In this document: positions 8,562 to 18,146 of the stretch, piece after piece
How positions within the stretch are numbered: position 1 is the first letter of the stretch
Layout of the letters: each line of letters opens with the position of its first letter
DNA from: Candidatus Pantoea haifensis
GTDB taxonomy: Bacteria > Pseudomonadota > Gammaproteobacteria > Enterobacterales > Enterobacteriaceae
DNA: 64,000 nucleotides
Assembly (NCBI GenBank): GCA_018842655.1
Contig: JAGTWN010000004.1
Span: 248,001 to 312,000, forward strand
Direction: 5' to 3'
Notes under the pieces: model-generated
Database searches by the model: none
Told to the model about the DNA's origin: nothing
Seen by the model: the letters and a program-made list of their open reading frames with translations, nothing else
Position numbers and translations under genes: made by a program

Positions 8562-9130
8562 CTGCAATGCATTTGCCGAAGGCATCTTCTCAAACATACC
8601 ACGGCTCAACCGGATATTCCCGTTTCCCCGCGTTTCTGCGCTGTCACAACTATGCCGGATCTCAGTTTCGACGCTGGTACAGCGAGTCATCGTCTTTGGC
8701 TGACACCTTTCAAAGCAGCGGAAAAATGGAAAACTACTAAATCGATGCCGGCGGATTTCGGACACCTGGAACTACCGCATTCAGCATCAAGCGATATCGC
8801 GCCAGCATTGTTCCGCCGATCGTCATGTGCTGGGTAACAGTGAATGGTCTTTACTTGTCAAGCGCTGCATGAAACGCGGGTAATCCATATTACCATTGTT
8901 GTCACAGCGTGGGCATAAGAGTGAAAGCCGTCAGCGTGTAAGCGCTCTTTATTTCATGCATAATATACCTCACCATAACATTTAATGTGTTTCAGCGTCA
9001 TATTATGCGTTGCTGGGCGTGGCGCTGGCGCGAAATGTTGGTCTCGTACTTTACCGTCATAACGCTAATCGTTAGCAATCTTTGCATTTTCCATTGTTAT
9101 CATCAGGCATGCCTCAAATAATGCTGATGT
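8562..9130. other. Interval without recognisable gene
   Basis: About 570 bases hold only short overlapping frames with stops in all six frames and no good binding sites. It may contain further remains of the MocR gene's 5' end and of deleted neighbours, but I can identify nothing. Confidence 0.5.
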
Positions 9131-9302
9131 GACGTCCGCCTGATTGAGTTACTGAAGCGGGCGGCCTGATGCCAATGTTTATAAGCTGCATGCTAATGTT
9201 GCTTTACCTACCATTTATCGTGTGTTGCGTTTTACGACTCATTGAATTACCAGCACGCGTCAGTTTCTCGATGGTCGTTATGTTTATAAGCTATTACCTT
9301 AG
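9131..9302 (+). pseudogene. Remnant of a Fur-family regulator
   Basis: Reading across one shift and two stops gives DVRLIELLKRAA, then DANVYKLHANVALPTIYRVL, then after a TGA, TRQFLDGRYVYKLLP and TAG. This has the layout of the Fur-family winged helix: helix 2 (RxxIxELL), the xDVYxxL stretch, the recognition helix ALPTIYRVLR and the wing (xFLDGRxxYxL). The dimerisation domain and zinc ligands are not found downstream. The genuine fur gene of this window lies at 50402-50845, so this is a second, degraded paralogue. Assignment rests on motif spacing and is tentative. Confidence 0.5.
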
Positions 9303-10055
9303 CGATGCGTTCCCACCGCCATCTCAAAGGCACCAGCGCTATCTTCGATCTCTGCTCCGTTACTTTCATCACGATGCTGCCAGTCATTATTTACCGTTAC
9401 TTGCAGCGTATGGGTCTTGTTGACAGATAATATTACCTGTTGTCATTAAGTGTTCGTTTTATTTATAACTTTATTTCTTCAGCAATGAAACTTTATATTC
9501 CGCGATGTATAAAGTGATTACCCTGTTTAAGAATATCGCGAATATTAATAAAGTCGCGCGCGATCAGCGCATTAATATTTGGGCTTCACGGCATTATTTT
9601 TGATTCTATGGGTCGTGTTATAAAATACTGGCGCTTTCATTTAAGCATGTCTGGTGATATTGCTCTTTATGAAGGCTATTACTTTAAAATCGATCTTATT
9701 GTTATTAATGCATATTACCGTTATTCATGATATTTAAGCGCTCTGTGCCGCTACCGCATTAAATCATACGCCATTTGCCTGTAATGGCGATGTGCCATTC
9801 GATATCTTGTTATTACTGTTGCCTGTGGTAGGAGTGTCGTGGCGTTCGAATACCAGATTCTTACGTTCTTTTGCCCAATAGTGACGATTTTATTGAAAAT
9901 GTCGCGCATCTTTCGTGACACCTGTTCACCCGCACTAACGCCTCCCAAAGCTGCACGTTTGATGGTGCTGCAGTGGCATTTGGCTTCATCATGTTCATGC
10001 AACTGATGACGGCGCGGGTTCGATGCGAAACTTCTCAAGTCTGTCGATATTCTTG
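9303..10055. other. AT-rich decayed interval
   Basis: About 750 bases between the Fur-like remnant and the ybeM remnant. The part 9430-9740 is AT-rich with no coding signal; 9760-10050 probably held the 5' part of the ybeM-like gene, but I cannot align it. No insertion sequence ends or tRNA are visible. Confidence 0.5.
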
Positions 10056-10290
10056 CACCGCACGGGCACTGGAAAACACCTGCTATATGGTGGCGGTCGG
10101 TGAGTGTGGTCCCCGCAACATTGGCAACAGTCTGGTCATTGATCCACTGGGCGTGGCGATTGCTAAAGCCCCGGAGTCGAGTGCATTGGTGTTTGCGGAT
10201 CTTGATCCACAGCGTATCGCTTACGCGCGCAGCGTTTTGCCGGTACTGGAAAATCGTCGCTTTGCCCGACCTGAATTAAAAACACACTGA
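10056..10290 (+). pseudogene. ybeM-like carbon-nitrogen hydrolase, 3' remnant
   Basis: The last 78 residues of a nitrilase-superfamily amidase are readable: [16 protein letters not shown] (the region after the catalytic cysteine), [20 protein letters not shown] and [14 protein letters not shown] at the end. They match E. coli YbeM. The N-terminal Glu and Lys motifs and the catalytic Cys segment are not found, and the joined N-terminal frame (from 9973) does not resemble the family. E. coli K-12 also carries ybeM as a pseudogene at the equivalent place. The ABC operon begins 21 bases later. Confidence 0.75.
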
Positions 10291-10311
10291 CCGCATTGGG
10301 GAAAACAGATA

Positions 10312-11197
10312 ATGAAAAAGATAGCGACTGCAATAACGCTGGCTTTGAGCCTGACTGCAACGTGGCTGCATGCTGCTGACGTTATTCCGCCGCAAAAGCT
10401 TGATCAGGCTTTGCACGATCGTTTACCTGAAGAGATCAAAAAAGCGGGCAAAATGATTTCAGTTAATAACGGCTCGTTTCCGCCGTATGAAATCGTGACT
10501 GGCCCGCACTCCATGGATGGTGCCTCTGCGGATTTAACCACGGCGCTAAGCCAACTGCTCGGCGTGAAAATTGAGCATGCAACGGTAAGTGGGTTGTCAG
10601 GCGTATTAGCGGGTATTAATTCGGGTCGCTATCAGTTAGCCATTGGTCCCGTCGGTGACTATCCCGATCGCCAACAGAAAGTCGACTTTGTTGATTTTGT
10701 GCAGGAATTTGTCGTGTTTGGCGTGCAAAAAGGTAATCCGGCAAAAATTAACACGCTGGAAGATACCTGCGGCAAGCGTATTGCCGTTATGGCGGCCGGT
10801 TCTGCTGAACAGGTGATCCGCAAACAGTCTGCTGCCTGTACTGCTGCCGGTAAGCCTGCCGTGATAGTGCAATCTTTTACCGATCAGCCTTCCTCTATCC
10901 TGGCGGTGCGTTCAAAACGGTCTGATGCTTTTTCTCTTCTCAGGCACCCTGACCTATTTTATTGAGCAGGCAAATGGTCAACTGGAACTGTCGGGCAAAG
11001 GCCAGAAGAACGGTTTCGGCGATATCTTTCAGGGCACAGTGGTGCCAAAGGGATCTGAACTCGGCAAAGTGGTGCTGGAGGGTTATAAAACGCTTTATGA
11101 AAACGGCACTTATGCAGCCATCATGAAAAAGTGGCAGCTGGACGGCAATATGATTAGCGAACCGGGATTTAATTTAGCGAAGGGGGCGGCTAAATGA
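10312..11197 (+). CDS. Amino acid ABC transporter, periplasmic binding protein (frameshifted)
   Basis: A secreted family 3 solute-binding protein of about 295 residues. The signal peptide runs over residues 1-22 (MKKIATAITLALSL..HAAD), followed by the substrate-binding core with SVNNGSFPPYE, the DYPDRQQKVDFVDF segment and GKRIAVMAAGSAE. The frame shifts twice near 10929-10949: an extra T in the T5 run and an extra C in CCC would give SDAFFSSQAPLTYFIEQ and join both parts. It is first in an operon with permease and ATPase, overlapping the permease by 4 bases. The substrate is probably a polar amino acid or derivative; I cannot say which. Confidence 0.85.
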
Positions 11198-12149
11198 GTT
11201 TACACACCAACGATTCGCGAGCCAGGAATAAGGCCGACGTGCAACAGCGCGACGTGGCTTTTGCCCGCAGCGCACCCACATATGGACGCTGGGTCTCATG
11301 GATTGTGGTGCTGGTCATCGCCACCAACCTGCTGTGGTTGGTGGCAACCAACCCCAATTTTGAATGGCACGTGGTGTTGCAGTGGTTTACTGAAGGCTCA
11401 GTGCTAAAAGGATTACAGGTTACGCTCGGTTTAACTGTGATCTCCATGATTTTAGGGACGCTGCTGGGCTTATTACTGGCAGTTTGGCGTTTATCAGAAA
11501 ACAAACTGCTGAGCGGCATTTCTGGCTTATACATCTGGTTTTTTCGCGGCACACCGCTGCTGGTGCAACTGATTTTTGGTACAACCTGTCGACGCTGTTT
11601 CCAGCGTTATCGCTCACTGTACCCTGGACAGAGATCACTTTTGCCAGCTGGAACACGAACGATCTTATTACACCGTTAACGGCAGCTATTGCCGGGCTGG
11701 CGTTGAATGAAGCAGCCTATATGGCAGAAATAATCCGCGCAGGTTTGCTCTCTGTTGATAATGGGCAGGTAGAAACCACACAGGCTTTTGGTATGAGCCG
11801 AACGCGCGCGCTGCGTCGCATCATTATTCCACAGGCGATGCGCTCAATTATTCCACCGACCGGTAATCAGCTCATCAGCATGATTAAAGCCACGTCGCTG
11901 GTAAGTGTTATCGCGATGGGCGATCTGCTCTATTCGGTGCAGGCGGTATACAACCGCACCTTTGAAATCATCCCGATGTTAATGGTCGCGGTGATTTGGT
12001 ATTTGCTGATTACATCTGTTCTGAATATCGGTCAGTCAGCGATAGAACGTTATTATGCGCGCGGTAGCCGACGTGTGGTGGTGGCGACAAAACGCCCTGC
12101 AGCATCGCCGATTCCGGCTGCATCGCTGGTGCAAAAGGAGGATGTATGA
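11194..12149 (+). CDS. Amino acid ABC transporter permease (frameshifted)
   Basis: This HisM/HisQ-type inner-membrane permease has a first membrane helix near residues 30-50, the family block [20 protein letters not shown] and the C-terminal [20 protein letters not shown] coupling loop to the ATPase. The frame is lost at the T5 run 11573-11577; a sixth T restores [17 protein letters not shown] and a protein of about 319 residues. The long hydrophilic N and C tails are typical of single-permease systems that homodimerise. Start and stop codons overlap both neighbours by 4 bases, showing tight coupling. Confidence 0.87.
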
Positions 12150-12916
12150 GTGCTGTTGAACCTTTAGTCTGTGCGCGTAATGTGCAAAAAAGCTATGGCG
12201 ATAACGCGGTGTTAAAAGGTATCGATCTGGATGTTTATCCCGGTGAGGTGGTTGTCATTCTGGGACCGTCAGGCTCGGGTAAATCAACCTTTCTGCGCTG
12301 CATTAACCATCTGGAAGATATGAATGCGGGATCGATTAAGGTAGGGGATCAGCAAATTGGTTATGAGCTGAAGCGTAATCTGCTGCATCGCTTGTCGCCA
12401 CGCAAAATTGCACGTCAGCGACAAAAAATTGGCATGGTGTTTCAACAGTTCAATCTTTATCCCCACATGACCGTGCTGCAAAACATCATTGAAGCGCCGA
12501 TTGGTGTACATAAATTTCCGCGAGAGGCTGCGCTAAAGCATGCTAAAGAGCTTTTGGCGACGGTTGGACTGAGCGATAAGGCTGATGCCTGGCCGCGGCA
12601 TCTTTCCGGCGGTCAGCAGCAGCGTGTTGCGATTGCACGCGCACTGGCGATCAAACCCACCCTGATGTTATTTGACGAGCCAACCTCTGCGCTCGATCCA
12701 GAACTGGTCGGTGAAGTTTTGGCGACAATGCGGACCCTGGCCGATCAGGGATTGACCATGATAGTGGTGACGCATGAAATTGGTTTTGCACGTGAAGCGG
12801 CGGATCGCGTTGTTTTTATGGATGGCGGTGTTGTGGTAGAGCAGGGTACTCCAGAAGAAGTCATTGTAAATCCGCAACATCCTCGTACTCAGGCATTTCT
12901 CAGCCGTTTTATTTAA
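12146..12916 (+). CDS. Amino acid ABC transporter ATP-binding protein
   Basis: A 256-residue PAAT-type ATPase. Walker A is GPSGSGKST (around residues 39-47), the Q-loop is [13 protein letters not shown], the signature is [15 protein letters not shown], Walker B is [14 protein letters not shown], and the switch His lies in VVTHEIGFA. The insertion before the Q-loop ([20 protein letters not shown]) is longer than in GltL/GlnQ and resembles the HisP and TcyN type. It is the last gene of the operon; tatE follows after 102 bases. Confidence 0.94.
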   Translation: MSAVEPLVCARNVQKSYGDNAVLKGIDLDVYPGEVVVILGPSGSGKSTFLRCINHLEDMNAGSIKVGDQQIGYELKRNLLHRLSPRKIARQRQKIGMVFQQFNLYPHMTVLQNIIEAPIGVHKFPREAALKHAKELLATVGLSDKADAWPRHLSGGQQQRVAIARALAIKPTLMLFDEPTSALDPELVGEVLATMRTLADQGLTMIVVTHEIGFAREAADRVVFMDGGVVVEQGTPEEVIVNPQHPRTQAFLSRFI

Positions 12917-13018
12917 TAAAATGGGTGATCTTACTCTGTTACAGATTGCAGTTGAGCTGTTTTTAAAACTGCGCGTAAATAACAGTCACCGTTTTTCGCT
13001 GAGGTTGAAAGGTTAATT

Positions 13019-13222
13019 ATGGAAGGTATCAGTATTGCCAAACTGCTGATCATCGGTGCGCTCATCGTACTGCTCTTTGGCACCAATAAGTTACGTTCAC
13101 TGGGTGGCGATCTGGGCTCCGCAATCAAAGGCTTCAAAAAAGCCATGAAAGATGATGAATCCAGCGCAAACAAAAATATGGCTGAAGAGGTTCCGGCAGA
13201 ACGCGTAACGCATAAAGAGTAA
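13019..13222 (+). CDS. tatE: Sec-independent translocase subunit TatE
   Basis: This TatA/E-family protein of 67 residues forms the oligomeric pore part of the twin-arginine translocase. A single N-terminal membrane helix ([18 protein letters not shown]) is followed by the amphipathic FG-hinge helix ([20 protein letters not shown]) and a charged tail ending THKE, matching E. coli TatE over TatA. AAAGGT precedes the ATG. As in E. coli it is a monocistronic gene next to lipA. Confidence 0.94.
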   Translation: MEGISIAKLLIIGALIVLLFGTNKLRSLGGDLGSAIKGFKKAMKDDESSANKNMAEEVPAERVTHKE

Positions 13223-13270
13223 CTTATTGTCTTCTGACAATAAATGTTACCTTTTATTTCTGATGGAAGT

Positions 13271-13302
13271 AAAAACCAGACCTTCTACAGTCTGGTTTTT
13301 TT
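13271..13302. terminator. tatE terminator
   Basis: Ten-base-pair stem AAAAACCAGA / TCTGGTTTTT with a T-tract, located 50 bases after tatE. The A-rich left arm allows use by minus-strand transcripts from lipA. Confidence 0.88.
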
Positions 13303-13420
13303 GTCGGCAAGAGAGGGCTTTGCCATGTTGATATATCGGCAGAACAACCCATGCGGCTGACGGTAACCGAATGTAAACCTGTTGCATGAGGCCGTCTCAG
13401 GCGAAACGGCCAGCAAAAGA

Positions 13421-14386
13421 TTATTTAACTTCCAGACCTTTGGCCTGCATATCGGCATGATAAGAAGAGCGGACAAACGGACCGCAGGCCGCGTGGGTGA
13501 ATCCCATGGCCAGGGCTTCTTCTTTCATCTCATCAAATTCAGCCGGGCTGACGTAACGTTGTACCGGCAGGTGATGGCGACTCGGCTGCAAATACTGGCC
13601 CAGCGTCAACATCGTCACGCCGTGACGACGTAAATCACGCATCACTTCAACGATCTCAGCGTTAGTTTCGCCCAGGCCGACCATCAAACCTGATTTGGTT
13701 GGCACATCAGGGTGCGCTTCTTTAAAACGCTCCAGCAGCTTCAGTGACCACTCATAGTTTGCACCAGGCCGTACCTGACGGTAAACGCGCGGCACGTTTT
13801 CCAGATTATGGTTAAACACATCTGGTGGCGTCGCGGTAAGGATTTCCAGTGCACGATCCATACGACCACGGAAATCCGGCACCAGGGTTTCGATTTTAAT
13901 CGCGGGGTTTTTCGCGCGGATGGCGCTAATGCAGTCAGCGAAGTGCTGAGCACCGCCATCACGCAAATCGTCACGGTCAACCGAGGTAATCACAACGTAG
14001 CGCAGGGCCATATCCGCGATGGTTTGAGCCAGTTTACCGGGTTCGTTGGCATCCGGTGCGTTTGGACGTCCGTGAGCAACGTCGCAGAACGGACAGCGGC
14101 GAGTACAAATTGCGCCGAGAATCATAAAGGTGGCAGTGCCGTGGTTAAAGCATTCGGCGAGATTAGGGCAGGACGCCTCTTCGCAGACCGAGTGCAAACC
14201 ATTTTTACGCATTGCCGCTTTGATGCCCTGGATACGACTGGAATCCGCAGGCAACTTGATTTTCATCCATTCCGGCTTACGCAACATCTCTTGCCGTTCG
14301 GTGGTCACGGTTTTCACCGGGATCAACGCCATTTTGTCTGCGTCACGATATTTGACGCCGCGTTCCATCTGAATTGGTTTACTCAT
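13421..14386 (-). CDS. lipA: Lipoyl synthase
   Basis: This radical SAM enzyme inserts two sulfurs into protein-bound octanoyl groups. The auxiliary cluster cysteines C68, C73 and C79 ([12 protein letters not shown]) and the SAM-cluster cysteines C94, C98 and C101 (CTRRCPFC) are all present, as is the C-terminal RSSYHAD serine. Length is 321 residues as in E. coli. It lies downstream of lipB, separated by about 140 bases. Confidence 0.98.
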   Translation of the reverse strand: MSKPIQMERGVKYRDADKMALIPVKTVTTERQEMLRKPEWMKIKLPADSSRIQGIKAAMRKNGLHSVCEEASCPNLAECFNHGTATFMILGAICTRRCPFCDVAHGRPNAPDANEPGKLAQTIADMALRYVVITSVDRDDLRDGGAQHFADCISAIRAKNPAIKIETLVPDFRGRMDRALEILTATPPDVFNHNLENVPRVYRQVRPGANYEWSLKLLERFKEAHPDVPTKSGLMVGLGETNAEIVEVMRDLRRHGVTMLTLGQYLQPSRHHLPVQRYVSPAEFDEMKEEALAMGFTHAACGPFVRSSYHADMQAKGLEVK

Positions 14387-14528
14387 AAAATCTGCAGGTT
14401 CCGGTCGGATTGCGATTTGAAAGCCTTCTCAGATAACTGAAGAGCGGTGCTTTCAACTTTATTTGAAAAAAGTGCAAAAATTATATCATTTCATCGTCGG
14501 AGAAGCAGCCATCCTGACGCGGGAAACG

Positions 14529-15213
14529 TTACATATTTGTAAATTCGCATTCGCCGTTAAGGAATGGCGGGTTTTCATCAGTCTGCCACTCAAGCTGTTC
14601 ATAACCAAGTAAGCGAGCAAAAGCTGTGACGAGCAGTGGCTGAACATCAGGCACGCGCACCTCAGGCTGAAAATGTTGCAACTGGGTCATGCTCATGCCG
14701 GCATATCCACAGGGATTGATGCGCAGAAAAGGTGATAAATCCATCGCGACGTTAAGAGCAAGTCCATGGAATGAACAGCCTTTACGGATGCGTAGCCCCA
14801 GTGAACATATTTTTTCCTCACCCACATAGACGCCAGGTGCATCTGCGCGCGCGCGCCTCCACACCAAAATGGGCCAGCGTAGCAATCACCGTCTCTTCAA
14901 GCGCAGTCACTAACTGGCGCACGCCAATTTTGCGTCGCTTCACATCAATTAGCACGTACATAATCTGCTGACCGGGGCCGTGATAAGTGACCTGACCGCC
15001 GCGATCGCTTTGTATCACGGGAATATCACCGGGCATCAACACATGTTCAGCTTTGCCTGCCTGGCCTTGGGTAAAAACGGGATGATGCTCTACCAACCAG
15101 ATCTCATCACGGCTGTTGCCGTCCCGGTGATCGGTATAGTGATGCATAGCGTCTGATACGGGCTGCCAGTCACGTAAACCTAACTGGCGAACAAGGAGCG
15201 TTTCAACTGACAA
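14529..15213 (-). CDS. lipB: Octanoyltransferase LipB (frameshifted at a GC repeat)
   Basis: LipB transfers octanoyl from ACP to lipoyl domains, upstream of LipA. The N-terminal part carries [12 protein letters not shown]; the second part, in another frame, carries [20 protein letters not shown] with the catalytic Cys and FHGLALNV. The junction is a (GC)6 run at 14845-14856; the family alignment ([13 protein letters not shown]) needs seven GC units. The repaired product has about 228 residues. An MSVETLL start at 15213 is used although its upstream site is weak. Replication slippage in the repeat is the real alternative to sequencing error. Confidence 0.92.
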
Positions 15214-15292
15214 AACAGAGGTCCGTTAAAGGGGGAAGCTGAGTATAACGTCGGCAAAGAGTAAGACCAATACCCTTCGCCGACGTGGGCTG

Positions 15293-15556
15293 TTACAGCA
15301 CCATACGAACGATTTCGATTTTACCCAACTCCTCGTACAGTTTTTCAACCTGCTCGATGTGGGTAGCAGTAATCGTAATATTAACGGAGTGATAATTGCC
15401 TTTGCTGCTCGGCTTCACTTCTGGACTGTAGTCGCCGGGCGCATGGCGTTGCACCACTTCAACCACTTGATCAACCAGCTCCGGTTGTGCCAGACCCATT
15501 ACTTTATAAGTAAACGGGGTAGGAAATTCGAGCAGTTCATTCAGTTTGGTTTTCAT
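15293..15556 (-). CDS. ybeD: YbeD, DUF493 family regulatory-fold protein
   Basis: An 87-residue alpha-beta protein with an ACT-like fold, of unknown exact role, conserved between dacA and lipB. The start is [15 protein letters not shown] at 15556; a 29-residue upstream extension in the same frame reads through the dacA terminator hairpin and is rejected. Conserved segments are [11 protein letters not shown] and [20 protein letters not shown]. Confidence 0.94.
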   Translation of the reverse strand: MKTKLNELLEFPTPFTYKVMGLAQPELVDQVVEVVQRHAPGDYSPEVKPSSKGNYHSVNITITATHIEQVEKLYEELGKIEIVRMVL

Positions 15557-15572
15557 ATTGACTCCGGTGCAT

Positions 15573-15601
15573 AAAAAACAGGCTCCCGCCTGAGCGGGAG
15601 C
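15573..15601 (-). terminator. dacA terminator
   Basis: On the minus strand GCTCCCGC-tcag-GCGGGAGC is followed by CTGTTTTTT, just before the ybeD start codon. It would limit readthrough from dacA into ybeD. Confidence 0.82.
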
Positions 15602-15715
15602 AATATAATAACGTGTTTTGGGGTTGCTGTGGCGACTTTTCAATCCGCCTTCCCGTCATATTTCAGGCTGCAAATACAGTGGCGTTTTGCCCTGCAGCCT
15701 GCATGATGTCAGGGT

Positions 15716-16927
15716 TTAGCCAAACCAGTGGTGGAACATCAGCTTGATATAATCAACGATTCGGCTGAAGAAACCGCCTTCAGAAACCTCATTCAAGACC
15801 ACTAACGGACGTTGATCGATGGTTTTACCATCCAGCTGGAAGTTAATGCTGCCAACGACCTGATTTTTCTTTAATGGCGCATGCAGCTCAGTATTCGTTA
15901 ACACGTAGCTGGCTTTGAGATCTTTCATGCGGCCACGCGGGATGGTGAGATAAGCATCTTTATCCACGCCGAGTTGTACGCGATCGCTATTACCAAACCA
16001 AACCGGCTCCGAGGCGAATTCTTTACCTGCTTTCAGCGGAGCGACTGTTTCGAAGAAGCGGAAGCCCCAGGTCAGCAGCTTTTTGCTTTCCGTTTCGCGG
16101 CCTTTGTAAGTATGTCCACCCATCACGGCAGAGATCAAACGCATCTGACCTTCTGTGGCCGAGGCGACAAGGTTATAACCTGCCGCACTGGTATGGCCGG
16201 TTTTGATGCCATCGACGTTCAGGTTAGTGTCCCACAGTAAACCGTTACGGTTCATCTGGCGGATGTTGTTAAAGGTAAATTCTTTCTCTTTATAGACGGC
16301 ATACTCATCTGGCACGTCACGGATCAAGGCCTGACCAATTAACGCCATATCGCGTGCCGAGCTGTACTGGCCGTCTGCGTCCAGGCCGTGTACCGTCTGG
16401 AAATGCGTATTTTGCAAACCGATCGCTTTAACGTAGTTGTTCATCAGGTTTACGAACGCATCCTGACTGCCTGCCACGTAATCTGCCATTGCCACGCAGG
16501 CATCATTACCTGACTGCAGCACGATACCGCGGGTTAACTGTGAAACCGGCACGCGATCGCCAGGTTTCAGGAACATCAAAGAAGAGCCTTTAAACACCGG
16601 GTTACCGGTTGCCCAGGCGTCCTGGCCCACGGTCACGATGTCATCCTGATGGATTTTACCGGCCTTAACGGCCTGGCCAATCACATAGCTGGTCATCATT
16701 TTGGTCAGGCTGGCGGGATCGCGACGGGCATCCGCATTCTTCTCAGCCAGCACCTTACCTGAATGGTAGTCGATGAGCACATAGGCTTCGGCATCAATGT
16801 CCGGGACGCCCGGAATCATGGTTTTGAGATTAACATCATCAGCAATAGCGGCATGGCTGAGAGAAAAAGCGATCAGTGATCCCACTGTCAGGCGTTTCAG
16901 CAAACGAGATGATTTCAGCGTGTTCAT
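15716..16927 (-). CDS. dacA: D-alanyl-D-alanine carboxypeptidase (PBP5)
   Basis: This periplasmic penicillin-binding protein trims stem pentapeptides in peptidoglycan. A signal peptide covers residues 1-29 (SLSHAAIA). The active site SLTK is at 73-76, SGN occurs in [15 protein letters not shown] and KTG in [16 protein letters not shown]-terminal amphipathic anchor ([18 protein letters not shown]) attaches it to the inner membrane. Length 403 fits the family. It is the last gene of the mrdA-mrdB-rlpA-dacA set. Confidence 0.97.
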   Translation of the reverse strand: MNTLKSSRLLKRLTVGSLIAFSLSHAAIADDVNLKTMIPGVPDIDAEAYVLIDYHSGKVLAEKNADARRDPASLTKMMTSYVIGQAVKAGKIHQDDIVTVGQDAWATGNPVFKGSSLMFLKPGDRVPVSQLTRGIVLQSGNDACVAMADYVAGSQDAFVNLMNNYVKAIGLQNTHFQTVHGLDADGQYSSARDMALIGQALIRDVPDEYAVYKEKEFTFNNIRQMNRNGLLWDTNLNVDGIKTGHTSAAGYNLVASATEGQMRLISAVMGGHTYKGRETESKKLLTWGFRFFETVAPLKAGKEFASEPVWFGNSDRVQLGVDKDAYLTIPRGRMKDLKASYVLTNTELHAPLKKNQVVGSINFQLDGKTIDQRPLVVLNEVSEGGFFSRIVDYIKLMFHHWFG

Positions 16928-16982
16928 GTATAGGACTACAACATCCGTGGGTTGAGGTTAAAAAAGTCACTCATCATAACAA

Positions 16983-17001
16983 ATGCCTGTTTTACAGGCA
17001 T
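16983..17001 (-). terminator. Hairpin between rlpA and dacA
   Basis: ATGCCTGT and ACAGGCAT form an 8-bp stem with a 3-base loop in the rlpA-dacA gap. T residues after it on the minus strand are sparse, so partial attenuation is more likely than full termination. Confidence 0.45.
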
Positions 17002-17047
17002 CTGACGTAATAAATGGGTGGTTAGCAGAGGTTACGGTTAAGGCGTA

Positions 17048-18136
17048 TCACATTCCTTGTCGGGCCGTGGTAATAAACGATGCGATTTGAGCTTCGCTGC
17101 TCAAACGCTGTTGCAGCGCAGCAGCTTCAGCACGCGTTTTATAACCGCCTAACTGCACGCGATAAACATTACCCGCTGTTTCAACGGTGCCCGGTACGCC
17201 AAAACGCTGGCTTAAGCTTCTCTGCAGTTGCTGCGCACGAGCGGCATCATTCAATGCGCCGACCTGCACAACATAGCCCGCAACCTGCTGTGCAGGGGTG
17301 TGGCCCGGTGCGCTGCTAACGGCTGGCGCGGCAGCGGGAGCCGCAATGACCGGTGCAGGTTGTGGTTCGCTGCCTTCAAGAACACCATTCGGTAAAGGCT
17401 GAGGGGCACCGAGGAAACCGCTGCTTTGCACCGGCGCGCCCATGTTATCGCTGCTTTGCAACGTGCTGTTGCTGATGGCCTCAACATTCTGCGGCTCAGG
17501 CATGGATTGCATTGCGTTACCGCCGCTCATTACCGAACCGCCACTCAGATCCGGGCGCGGGGGCAGGGAATAGCTTTGTTTGGCAACCACCGTGCCAATG
17601 GTGCCTGGACCGGAAAGTGTGCCATCCGGGGCAACATTAATGAAATCCACGCGCACGCGAGTGTTATTTGAAATATTAAGGCGGTCGCCTGCGGCACGTG
17701 ACAGGTCAATGATGCGGCCTGGCGTATAAGGGCCACGGTCATTTACGCGCACCACAATCTGGCGACCATTGGCGATGTTCGTGACGCGCACATAGCTCGG
17801 CAACGGCAGCGTAGGATGCGCCGCGGTTAGTGCATCCGGATCGTAGCTTTCACCAGTGGCGGTTCGCTGACCAGCGGCCTCGTCGCCATACCAGGTAGCC
17901 AGACCCACCTCGCTGAAGTTCGAGGGATCTTTAACGATGCGATAAGATTTGCCATTGACGCTGTAATCCTGGTGAGTAGCCGGATTAATCGGCTCATAGC
18001 GCGGTTCAACGCCTGGGATCTCAACCACCGGGCCGTTATATGCCGGCTGTGGTGGCGCAGTATTTTGCGGTTCCGGGGTGGAACAGGCAGCTAAAACCAG
18101 TGATGCCAGTGCAACGCCAAGCCATTCCTTACGCAT
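17048..18136 (-). CDS. rlpA: Septal ring lytic transglycosylase RlpA
   Basis: This outer membrane lipoprotein cleaves denuded glycan strands at the septum. The start is MRKEWLGVALASLVLAACS at 18136, with a lipobox LAAC and lipidated Cys18; a longer frame starting at 18310 runs back into mrdB and is rejected. The double-psi beta-barrel domain follows (SEVGLATWYGDEAAGQRTAT, VRVNDRGPYTPGRIIDLSRA), then a Pro/Ala/Ser-rich linker, then a C-terminal SPOR domain (YVVQVGALNDAARAQQLQR). Length is 362 residues. Confidence 0.96.
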   Translation of the reverse strand: MRKEWLGVALASLVLAACSTPEPQNTAPPQPAYNGPVVEIPGVEPRYEPINPATHQDYSVNGKSYRIVKDPSNFSEVGLATWYGDEAAGQRTATGESYDPDALTAAHPTLPLPSYVRVTNIANGRQIVVRVNDRGPYTPGRIIDLSRAAGDRLNISNNTRVRVDFINVAPDGTLSGPGTIGTVVAKQSYSLPPRPDLSGGSVMSGGNAMQSMPEPQNVEAISNSTLQSSDNMGAPVQSSGFLGAPQPLPNGVLEGSEPQPAPVIAAPAAAPAVSSAPGHTPAQQVAGYVVQVGALNDAARAQQLQRSLSQRFGVPGTVETAGNVYRVQLGGYKTRAEAAALQQRLSSEAQIASFITTARQGM

Positions 18137-18146
18137 GTGCAGCCTC

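Noticed and set aside
9169-9423. An 84-residue open frame in the decayed region
   Set aside because: Its reading has no family resemblance, whereas another frame shows Fur-family motifs; no binding site.
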